Assembly: GCA_027365345.1 (NCBI GenBank)
Contig: DAHXNO010000027.1
Coordinates: 1-63,009 of the forward strand
DNA from: Granulicella sp.
GTDB lineage: Bacteria; Acidobacteriota; Terriglobia; Terriglobales; Acidobacteriaceae
Length of the DNA stretch: 63,009 nucleotides
Direction: 5' to 3'
Both the position numbers and the translations under genes were made by a program. The notes under the pieces are model-generated. The model was not told the DNA's origin and did no database searches. It worked only from the letters and a program-made list of their open reading frames with translations. Each line of letters starts with the position of its first letter. Positions within the stretch are counted from its first letter, which is position 1. This document shows positions 9,337 through 17,001 of the stretch, piece after piece.

Positions 9337-10052
9337 CGCTCGGTGACCCTGGGTTTTGCAGACGACTCAGCGGGCCCAGAACATGCTTGTCCCGGGCGCG
9401 GCAGTCGAAGCGGCCTGCGCCGAACTCTTGGTAACCGGTGACATTTTTGAGCATGGGTTGAATCGCGTTAACAAGAGAGGCAGCGGCAGCGCCGATGGCT
9501 CTCCCCCTTCCACGGCAAAAGCGCAGGCGTAAGTACTAAAGGGATTTAAACAAGGAAAAATATTCTTGACAGATCTCATCCGTGAGTGTTTGAATGGCTG
9601 TCGGTTCCTAAACGGTTGGATTCCAGCTCCGTAACAAGATGCGGAGTGGCCTCATCCGAAAGGATGGGCCGTTTGAAAACAGAAATCCATTTAGCCCGCT
9701 CCTTGGAGGACTTTGATGACTCAAACATTCAAGCCGCATTCCACACTGAGGTTCTCCAGCGATCTGCGGCGTTTTCGAGTGTGGATGCACCGCGAGCAAA
9801 TCTGCACTGACTTGGTTTCCTCTACCAAACCACACCGGAACAGCACCTGCCAGATCTCTTCCCGGACCGCGTTTGGAAATTTTGAGGGACTCGGACACCT
9901 TTCAGGTGTACCGGAGGAAAGACCGGAGAAGATCGGCCCCGCTGGTCACGGTCCGTGCCGCACGTTCCTTCCATTCGCCACCGAACAAGATCGTATCGGC
10001 AAGCTGGTGGTTCCAGAAATGCCCGGGCTCAATCGCAACGCATAGCAACCCG

Positions 10053-10078
10053 ACGCAAACTGCACACGCAAACTGCAC
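10053..10078. repeat. 13-base direct tandem repeat ACGCAAACTGCAC
   Basis: Two perfect adjacent copies of ACGCAAACTGCAC lie 57 bases before the receptor start codon. Position and perfect identity make it a candidate regulator site in the receptor leader; a chance duplication is also possible. Confidence 0.6.
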
Positions 10079-10134
10079 GAAAGACGAACTCAAACAAATG
10101 AAGCCTAACTTGATTTCAAATTTGGAGAGTCACC

Positions 10135-13100
10135 ATGACGAGAAATAGAATCATGAAGTTCCTCCTCCTGCCGCTATTCCTCCTTTTGACCAGTGTCCAA
10201 GTCTTCGCACAGGCCAACTCGACGATCATCGGCACAGTTACCGACCAGACCGGGGCCGTTGTGCCGGGAGCTACGGTTCAACTCATCGACCCGGTGACCG
10301 GGCTCACTCAGAAAACAGTCAGCGACGGAAGCGGCTTGTATTCCTTCGCCGGTTTGAATGCGGGCCACTACAACCTGAAGGTCTCCGCCAAAGGCTTTCG
10401 GACATCCGTCCAGACCGGCGTGGTGGTGAACATTTCGATGACCTTCCGGGTGGACGTGAAACTCGCGGTTGGTGAGTCCAATCAGACAGTCACCGTGGTT
10501 GCCAACGCGCTCACCGTGCAGGCTGAGTCGAACGAGGTGAGCACCCTCATCACCCAACAGCAGATTGCGCAGTTGCCCACCAACGGCCGCAGCGTCATCA
10601 GTCTGGCGACGTTCGGCATGGGCATCAGCGGCAACCTGCCATCGATGGAAAGTCCCTTTTCGGACAATGCCAGTTACGCCATCAGCTTTAATGGCCTCAA
10701 CCAGGACCACAATATCTGGATCGTGGACGGCGGCGAAGACTACGACCGCGGCGCTGGCGGCACCATGTCCATCATGCCCTCGCAGGATGCGCTCGGCGAG
10801 TTCCAGGTGCTATCGAGCAACTACAATCCGGACTACGGCTACGCCTCGGGCGGCGCGATCACCATGTCCATCAAGAGCGGCACCTCGCAGTTTCATGGCG
10901 GAGTCTGGGAGTACGACCGCAACGATACGCTCGACGCCCGCGACTACTTCGACAGGGCCCCGCAGCCGATCACAGAGCTGCGCTATAACGTCTTTGGAGC
11001 CAACCTGGGCGGACCGTTCTTCATCCCCGGCCACTATAACTCCGTGCAGAAGAACAAGACATTCTTCTTCTACAACGAGGAGTGGCGCAGGATGGTCACT
11101 GGCGTTCCAACCAATCCGATTCAAACCGTGCCCGCGGCCGATATAGTGACATCGCCATCCACCTTCACCTACCAGCTACCCGTCTACGACGCCGCACCAC
11201 AGCTCATGGTGCCCAACGCTCCGGTAGGCACGCCCCTCTATAATTCCTTGGTGGCGGATGGCCTTACCCCCGGACAACCTTGGGTGTACAACGGCGTGGC
11301 CAACGCCATTCCCGCGAACCTTTTGGACTCAAACGCGCTGCTCTTCAACACCCTCCACGACCTTCCCCCGTCAACCTCGCCCAGTGGCACCTACACGCCC
11401 GTTGGCGGCCATCTGCCCATCATGGTCCGGGAAGACCTCTTCCGCGTCGACCACAACTTCAACAGCAAATGGTCGATCTTCGGCCACTTTGTCCACGACG
11501 CAAGCGTCTCATCCCAGGCCACGCCAGAGTGGCAGGCGGACAACATCCCGACCGTGGGCTCTACGTTCAGCAACCCATCTTATAGCTCCGTCATCAAGCT
11601 GACCGGCACCCTGTCCCCCAACGTCCTGCTGGAAGCCGCCCTGAACTATGACGGCAACAAGATCCTCATCGCTCCCGTAGCCGAGGCTGGAGGCACTTTT
11701 GTCCAGCCTACGGGCTGGAACGCCCAAAGTTACTTTGGGTCGGGCGTCAACGCGCTGGACCGCCTGCCCAACATCACCTGGTCCACCGTGGGCGATACCT
11801 GGGGACCGGGCAACGATCCCTGGCACAACGGAGCCGAGGATCTCAACGAGTACCTCTTCCTGACCGTGACGACGGGCAAGCATACCCTGAAGTTCGGTGG
11901 CTATTTTAACCGTTACACCAAAAACCAGATCATTGGCAGCCAGACTGAAGGCACCTATACCTTCAACGACGGCTTTGCCAACGGTGCTTCGACCACCAGC
12001 CTGACCGGCGATTCCTATGCGGACTTCCTGCTCGGTTTGGCCACCAACTACAACCAGGCCAACGCCGACCCCGTCAATCACTACTTCGAGAACACCATCT
12101 CCGTTTTTGGCATGGACAACTGGCATGTGACGCCCCGCCTCAATGTGCAGCTTGGCCTGCGTTACGACGCCATGCCACTGGACGAGGAGCGCAATAACCA
12201 GGTCTCAAACTTCTACCCGAACCTCTATCAGCCCGCTCTCACTCCCACGTTCGGCGCCAGCGGCGCTTTCTGCACCGGAGCCGGCGCAGGATGCACAAGC
12301 ACCAGTCCTGGGTTGACGCAATGGGATTTGGCAACCCAGCAGCCAATCGTCTCGGGATCACAGCCCGTTAACGTAGATTATCCCTTGTTTTACCTCAATG
12401 GCGTCGGTTTAGCCGGGCGTAACGGCGTACCGCGCGGTCTGGCGAGGAACGATTACAATACGATCGAGCCTCGGCTCGGTTTCGCGTATGACATGTTCGG
12501 AAACGGCAAAACCGTCCTCCGCGGCGGCTTCGGAGTCTTCTACGAACGCGTCCAGGGCAACACTATCTACGATGCCGCCGGCGCTGCGCCGTTCGTTACC
12601 ACTCCCTCGGCAAACAACGTGGAATTCAGTAACCCGAGCACCAGTTGGCTAACCGGCGCAACTGCGGCCACGCCCCTGTTCCCAGAGGGCTACAACTCGA
12701 TGGACACCCATTTCCCCAATCCCGGAGTCGCCGAGTACAGTCTGGGCATCCAGCATCAGATTGCGCCGGCCATCATCTTTACCGTGCAGTACGTTGGCAA
12801 CGTGCAGTGGGACCAGAACCTCTGGGTTCCCGTCAACAACTTCCCGCTCACCACGCCGATTGCGACCCGCAAGTTGGCTGCGGCAGACCAACTTCCCCCG
12901 CAACAGGTCAACAGCGACGTAACGTACCCAGGCTACGGCGACATCAACCTCCAGGAGGACCCGGCCAACGGCAGCTACAACAGCTTGCAGATCGGTTTGC
13001 GGCAACAGAATAGGTGGGGCCTCAGCTACGGCGCGTACTACACATGGTCCCATGAGATTGACAACCAGGTGCTCAGCGAAGATGTGGACAACGGCAACCC

Positions 13101-13734
13101 AGACTATAATCCGTGGAATCCAGCGTATGACAAAGGATCAGGCTCGCTGGATCGCCGTCAGATCCTCAACATCAACTTCGAGTACCAGTTGCCATTCTTC
13201 GAGCACTCGCACGGCCTCACTCGCAGCCTGGCGGGCGGATGGGAGATCGCAGGCGACTTCCTCGGCGAGACTGGTCTGCCGTGGTTCGGCAACGCGGCGC
13301 CCGGAAACTCCTACGGCGATACCGTCGGTCTCGGTGGCTACTACAACAGCCGTCCTCAACTGACCGGCCCGATCCATTACATCAAGAGCCACTACCAGTG
13401 GCTGACGAATGCCAACTTCACCTCGCCGGTCCCGGTCTGGGAGGGTGGCACCACCAATGGCTTCGGCAACTCCGGCAAAGACGCCGTGGTTGGAGCCGGC
13501 TCCAGCAACGTCAACCTCTCGGTCTACAAAACCTTCCTCATCGGCAAGGTCAACGTCCAGCTCCGGGTTGACACCTTCAACACCCTCAACCATCCGCAGT
13601 TCACCGGTTTCCTCTCCAGTAACCCGAACCAACCAAGCAGCGGAAACTTCGGCGTCCTTGGCTCTGACACGGTTGGGGGCAGCGTGACCTCAAACGCCAG
13701 ACAGATCGAACTCGGCGGCAAGGTCTTCTTCTGA
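10135..13734 (+). CDS. TonB-dependent receptor, Oar/acidobacterial carbohydrate type
   Basis: A 1199-residue outer-membrane receptor. A signal peptide (to about residue 26, ending VQVFAQA) is followed by a carboxypeptidase-regulatory-like beta-sandwich (about 27-110: GTVTDQTGAVVPGATV, then YSFAGLNAGHYNLKV), a plug (about 130-240, with LPTNGRSVISLATF and DGGEDYD), and a long beta-barrel ending in aromatic GGKVFF. Proteins of this build are abundant in Acidobacteria and are thought to import complex oligosaccharides with TonB-ExbBD energy; none of those partners is in the window. Start ATG at 10135 has GGAGAG five bases upstream; the alternative ATG at 10153 has none. A strong terminator follows. 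The neighbours point to pectin or hemicellulose oligomers as cargo. Confidence 0.95.
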   Translation: MTRNRIMKFLLLPLFLLLTSVQVFAQANSTIIGTVTDQTGAVVPGATVQLIDPVTGLTQKTVSDGSGLYSFAGLNAGHYNLKVSAKGFRTSVQTGVVVNISMTFRVDVKLAVGESNQTVTVVANALTVQAESNEVSTLITQQQIAQLPTNGRSVISLATFGMGISGNLPSMESPFSDNASYAISFNGLNQDHNIWIVDGGEDYDRGAGGTMSIMPSQDALGEFQVLSSNYNPDYGYASGGAITMSIKSGTSQFHGGVWEYDRNDTLDARDYFDRAPQPITELRYNVFGANLGGPFFIPGHYNSVQKNKTFFFYNEEWRRMVTGVPTNPIQTVPAADIVTSPSTFTYQLPVYDAAPQLMVPNAPVGTPLYNSLVADGLTPGQPWVYNGVANAIPANLLDSNALLFNTLHDLPPSTSPSGTYTPVGGHLPIMVREDLFRVDHNFNSKWSIFGHFVHDASVSSQATPEWQADNIPTVGSTFSNPSYSSVIKLTGTLSPNVLLEAALNYDGNKILIAPVAEAGGTFVQPTGWNAQSYFGSGVNALDRLPNITWSTVGDTWGPGNDPWHNGAEDLNEYLFLTVTTGKHTLKFGGYFNRYTKNQIIGSQTEGTYTFNDGFANGASTTSLTGDSYADFLLGLATNYNQANADPVNHYFENTISVFGMDNWHVTPRLNVQLGLRYDAMPLDEERNNQVSNFYPNLYQPALTPTFGASGAFCTGAGAGCTSTSPGLTQWDLATQQPIVSGSQPVNVDYPLFYLNGVGLAGRNGVPRGLARNDYNTIEPRLGFAYDMFGNGKTVLRGGFGVFYERVQGNTIYDAAGAAPFVTTPSANNVEFSNPSTSWLTGATAATPLFPEGYNSMDTHFPNPGVAEYSLGIQHQIAPAIIFTVQYVGNVQWDQNLWVPVNNFPLTTPIATRKLAAADQLPPQQVNSDVTYPGYGDINLQEDPANGSYNSLQIGLRQQNRWGLSYGAYYTWSHEIDNQVLSEDVDNGNPDYNPWNPAYDKGSGSLDRRQILNINFEYQLPFFEHSHGLTRSLAGGWEIAGDFLGETGLPWFGNAAPGNSYGDTVGLGGYYNSRPQLTGPIHYIKSHYQWLTNANFTSPVPVWEGGTTNGFGNSGKDAVVGAGSSNVNLSVYKTFLIGKVNVQLRVDTFNTLNHPQFTGFLSSNPNQPSSGNFGVLGSDTVGGSVTSNARQIELGGKVFF

Positions 13735-13752
13735 TCTCGCTCCTCCAACCCA

Positions 13753-13790
13753 GGGCGCGGCAGATCACCTCTGCCGCGCCCGTTTCTTTT
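13753..13790 (+). terminator. Rho-independent terminator after the TonB receptor
   Basis: A perfect 12-base-pair stem (GGGCGCGGCAGA with its complement), five-base loop TCACC, and the T-rich tail GTTTCTTTT. It lies 19 bases past the receptor stop and separates it from the TPR gene. Confidence 0.93.
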
Positions 13791-13859
13791 GCGCAGATTG
13801 TCGGCCTCGCACCGATCGGCGAAAATGGCTTCAGGAATCTATTTCCAAAGAGAGGTCGC

Positions 13860-15086
13860 ATGATCGAACCTGACTGGAATGGGAAAGCGGCTCATCCATG
13901 TCATCGCCTTTCTGCCCGCCCATTGCTCTTCGGCTTGGCGCTGCTTCTTTGCGCCTTCCCATGTGCGGCGCAGGAATCAACTGCGCCTCCAACCTCCCGC
14001 CAAAGGGCGCTTCTTCTTGAAGAAAGGGGCGATGATGCAGGCGCTGAGTCGGCTTGGCGCGCTTGGCTCAACGCCCATCCGTCCAGCGCCGAAGCCTATG
14101 CGAATCTAGGGGTAATTGCCGCGCGCCAGCAGCACTATACGCAGGCCATTGCCGACGACCGCAAGGCTCTCGCCCTTCACTTTCCCGGCTCTGGCCTGCG
14201 CCTCAACCTCGGGCTGGCGCTCTTCAAGGACGGCCAGATGCAGCAGGCTGCTCAGGAGTTTCTTCCTCTGATTCGTGCGGCTGCTGCCAATTCGCCGGAG
14301 CGGCAGCGGTTGGCTATTCTGCTCGGCATGTCCTATTACGGCGCCGGAGAGTACGCCAAGGCCGCACCGTTTTTGCAGGAAGCCGCGGACCGCGACCCCA
14401 GCAACCTGCCCTTGCGGCTCGCCTTGGCGCACAGCTACCTTTGGACCAAGCAGGATCAAAAGGTCCTGGCTGTCTATCGCCAGATTCTCGTCTTGAACCC
14501 GAACTCGGCCGAGGCGGATATGCTGGCTGGCGAAGCTCTGGACCAGATGAAAGACTGGACGGGCGCGGTGAATCAATTCCGCGCCGCAATCCAGGCAGAT
14601 CCCACCCTGCCGGATGTGCACTTCGGCCTCGGTTACCTGTATTGGTCCAAGCATCGCTATCCTGAAGCGATTCCGGAGTTCACTGCCGAACTTAATCTCG
14701 ACCCGAACGATGCCGAGGATCTCAGCTATCTGGGCGATTGCCGCGTAAAGCTCAACCAATTCGAGGTTGCGCGGCCACTTCTCGAAAAGGCGATTCAGAT
14801 CAATCCCAAAAGCGAACTTGCCCACCTCGATCTAGGCGCGGTCGATGCCAGCACGGGCCGGACGGAGAACGCCCTGCGCGAACTCAAGCTGGCCGAATCG
14901 CTTGCACCGAACGACGTCAATGTCCATTGGCGTCTGGGCCGTCTCTATCGGGCAATGGGCCAAACCGCGGAGGCCAAGGCTGAGTTTGCCAAAACCCAAA
15001 ATATCGTCCAGGCAGCCGACACCGCTCTGGTCGAGAAACTTACTCCGCGGGAACAAAAACCAGCCACAGTTCCAGCAGCGAAATAA
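13860..15086 (+). CDS. Secreted or periplasmic TPR-repeat protein
   Basis: A 408-residue protein with an N-terminal export signal (hydrophobic LLFGLALLLCAFPCAAQ at about 22-38) followed by about nine tetratricopeptide repeats from residue 47 onward (for example SAEAYANLGVIAARQQHYTQ, LPDVHFGLGYLYWSKHRYPE, NVHWRLGRLYRAMGQTAE). TPR arrays bind other proteins; there is no catalytic domain. Homologous TPR genes often follow carbohydrate-type TonB receptors in Acidobacteria, which suggests a scaffold role for the receptor or for secreted enzymes, but this is inference. GAGAGG stands four bases before the ATG. It has its own start after the terminator of the receptor gene. Confidence 0.88.
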   Translation: MIEPDWNGKAAHPCHRLSARPLLFGLALLLCAFPCAAQESTAPPTSRQRALLLEERGDDAGAESAWRAWLNAHPSSAEAYANLGVIAARQQHYTQAIADDRKALALHFPGSGLRLNLGLALFKDGQMQQAAQEFLPLIRAAAANSPERQRLAILLGMSYYGAGEYAKAAPFLQEAADRDPSNLPLRLALAHSYLWTKQDQKVLAVYRQILVLNPNSAEADMLAGEALDQMKDWTGAVNQFRAAIQADPTLPDVHFGLGYLYWSKHRYPEAIPEFTAELNLDPNDAEDLSYLGDCRVKLNQFEVARPLLEKAIQINPKSELAHLDLGAVDASTGRTENALRELKLAESLAPNDVNVHWRLGRLYRAMGQTAEAKAEFAKTQNIVQAADTALVEKLTPREQKPATVPAAK

Positions 15087-15184
15087 CAGCGTTGCCCCGC
15101 TCCACCGTTTATCTACCGGTCAGCAGCCACAATAAATTTGTTCTTGCGTCTTGCTAGTTGTCCTAAAAATTGAAGCGGCCAAGG

Positions 15185-16534
15185 TTACGATTGCTGCGCC
15201 CCACCAAGACCAGTCCCGGTAACGTTGTGCGCAGTGATCAGCGGCCCCGAATAACCAGTGACGTGAAGATTGCGGAGCTGTGCGTGGCGGATGTTGGCCA
15301 GAAAGAGTCCCTTTTCGCAGGTCCCGCTGACGTTCTCCAACGTGAAACCCTCAAGCGGCTTCTCTACGGAGATTTTCGTCGCCTCCACCAGCACCGGACA
15401 ATCCGTAACTCGAACTCCGGAGAAGCGGAAGTTACTGCCGCTCGGAATGCCGGCTGGTCCAGGTACCGGATGCTCACCCAATAGACCGCTGCTCAGCAAG
15501 TTCACGCGCAGAAATCCCCCCTCCACTCCAGCGACGTCCAGATCGGTAGCGGAGATGTCCTCCACGTAGGCGCCCCTGCCAACACGCGACTTGATATAGA
15601 TGGCGAAGCTCCGCGCGTGAGTGAATCGGCAGCGTTCGATACGGACTCCGCGGATGCCGCCGGAGGTCTCGCTGCCAATTCCGATGCAGGCAAAGATGGA
15701 ATCGGCAAACGTGCAGTCTGTAATCAGAACATCTTCCGTCGGACGATGCAGCGTGTAGCCCTCTTCGCCGCGGCCCGACTTCAGCGAAATACAGTCGTCG
15801 CCGGTGGAGATATCGCAGCCTTCGATCCGCACATGACGGCAGGAGTCGAGATCGATGCCATCGCCGTTGCCGCCGGTGCTTCGGATCGTCAACCCACGTA
15901 TCACGATGTTCTCGCAGTCCGTTGGATGAATGGACCACATATGGTGGTAGCTGGTGGAAAAGCCCTCCAGAAATAGACCTCTGCAACGAATGAACTCGAT
16001 CAGCGCGGGACGGCGCAACGGATCCTGAGATGTTGGTCTTATTCCGATGGTCAGATCACCGGCAATCTGACCAGGACCAGTAATGCCCACTCGCTCGGCG
16101 TCGATCGCGTAAACCAGGCCAACGTGGCCTTGGATCCACCTTCCCTCCCAGCGCACCTGGGTCACGGTGTAGTCAGCCGGATCGGAAGATCCCTGCAAGA
16201 TTGCATCCTTCTCCAGGTGCAGTTCCGTGCCGGAGCGCAGCGCAATCGACCCTGTCAGGTACTTGCCTGCGGGAACCTCCACCACCCCGCCGCCCAGCAC
16301 CGCGCATCTGTCCAGCGCCTGCTGCAAGGCCGCGGTATCTTTGCTAACGCCATCTCCGGTAGCGCCAAAGTCGCGGACATTCAATGTCGCCTTGGGTGAC
16401 GGCTGCGATTTGGGGTGTGATTCCGTCGTCTGCACCGCCCAGGCTGCCGGAACCGCTGCAACCAGCGGAGCGGCTGCGATCGCGTAACCGCCAGTGGAAA
16501 GAAAACGGCGTCGATTGAATCGAGGACTTTTCAT
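15185..16534 (-). CDS. Tat-exported GH28 polygalacturonase-like enzyme
   Basis: A 449-residue right-handed beta-helix enzyme of GH28 type. The N-terminus NRRRFLSTGGYAIAAAP is a Tat signal, so the enzyme is exported folded. After the pectate-lyase-3-like opening (VRDFGATGDGVSKDTAALQ) come the GH28 motifs in order: GNGDGIDLDS, TGDDCISLKS, IGIGSETSGG and YIKSR. The Asp residues of the first two act in hydrolysis. The third motif has IGIGS where many polygalacturonases have GHG, so the substrate may differ (exo-acting or rhamnogalacturonan-type). I prefer the ATG at 16534, which gives a normal Tat n-region; a GTG at 16573 would add 13 residues and has AAAGGAG ten bases upstream. It converges on the TPR gene and diverges from the fusion enzyme. 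Confidence 0.88.
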   Translation of the reverse strand: MKSPRFNRRRFLSTGGYAIAAAPLVAAVPAAWAVQTTESHPKSQPSPKATLNVRDFGATGDGVSKDTAALQQALDRCAVLGGGVVEVPAGKYLTGSIALRSGTELHLEKDAILQGSSDPADYTVTQVRWEGRWIQGHVGLVYAIDAERVGITGPGQIAGDLTIGIRPTSQDPLRRPALIEFIRCRGLFLEGFSTSYHHMWSIHPTDCENIVIRGLTIRSTGGNGDGIDLDSCRHVRIEGCDISTGDDCISLKSGRGEEGYTLHRPTEDVLITDCTFADSIFACIGIGSETSGGIRGVRIERCRFTHARSFAIYIKSRVGRGAYVEDISATDLDVAGVEGGFLRVNLLSSGLLGEHPVPGPAGIPSGSNFRFSGVRVTDCPVLVEATKISVEKPLEGFTLENVSGTCEKGLFLANIRHAQLRNLHVTGYSGPLITAHNVTGTGLGGAQQS

Positions 16535-16562
16535 AGAGAAGCAGTGGGAACCCTTGCGGGTT

Positions 16563-16582
16563 GGAGGGCTCACCGGCCCTCC
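16563..16582 (-). promoter_or_regulatory. Hairpin overlapping possible RBS of the GH28 gene
   Basis: Seven-base arms GGAGGGC and GCCCTCC flank a six-base loop that contains the alternative GTG start codon. If translation began at this GTG, its purine-rich ribosome site would be inside the stem; if it begins at 16534 the hairpin sits in the leader. No T run follows on either strand. Confidence 0.4.
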
Positions 16583-17001
16583 GCTCCTTTACCTGATGTA
16601 TTGGCGAAGCTAATGACCGGATCACTCGGAGGAGAAGTGCTGCCGTTGCAGCGCCGCTCGGACTGTCGCCGAAACGCCCTTGAGGTCTGACCTTTCCTGT
16701 GCGTATCCGACCGTATCAATCCCGGCTGGAGATGTCAAGATCAGCCCTGAAAGTTGCAGCAGATGCTGTCGGCATCCGAATTCCAGCGCTTCCGTGATGA
16801 CAAAACACCTTATCATCCTTGAGCTGCCCAATACCCGCCTCGGTCTGCGTGAGCGCCGCCAGACGTCTTGACCCCTTCGCCGGCAGGAAGATAGCATGGC
16901 ATGGGTGGTCTATCCTCTTGGCCGCCTCTGCTGATCCGTTCCTGTCCAACAGCCGCCCAGAATACCCACCTCCGCACACCACTGGAGCCCCTCGCCCGCC
17001 C
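16583..17001. other. Divergent intergenic region between two pectinase genes
   Basis: About 420 bases that should hold both promoters of the divergent GH28 and fusion-enzyme genes. An open frame extends the plus-strand gene to 16819, but its composition and lack of a ribosome site argue against use. I see no reliable operator or promoter. Confidence 0.5.

Larger units (their letters stand above)
9100..10134. promoter_or_regulatory. Long divergent intergenic region before the TonB receptor
   Basis: About 1 kb between two divergent genes with no supportable coding frame; open frames here have unnatural composition. It holds a 12-base tandem repeat (9289-9336), a TTGACA hexamer at 9566-9571 without a good -10 box, a perfect six-base hairpin (ACACCT, TTC, AGGTGT) at 9895-9909, and a 13-base direct repeat (10053-10078). 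The long leader suggests substrate-controlled expression of the receptor; that is an inference. Confidence 0.45.

Noticed and set aside
9566-9571. TTGACA hexamer as a -35 box for the receptor
   Set aside because: No fitting -10 hexamer at 16-18 bases downstream, and it lies about 560 bases from the start codon.
9713-10045. A 110-codon frame before the TonB receptor
   Set aside because: No ribosome site at the start, no recognisable domain and poor codon pattern; treated as leader DNA.
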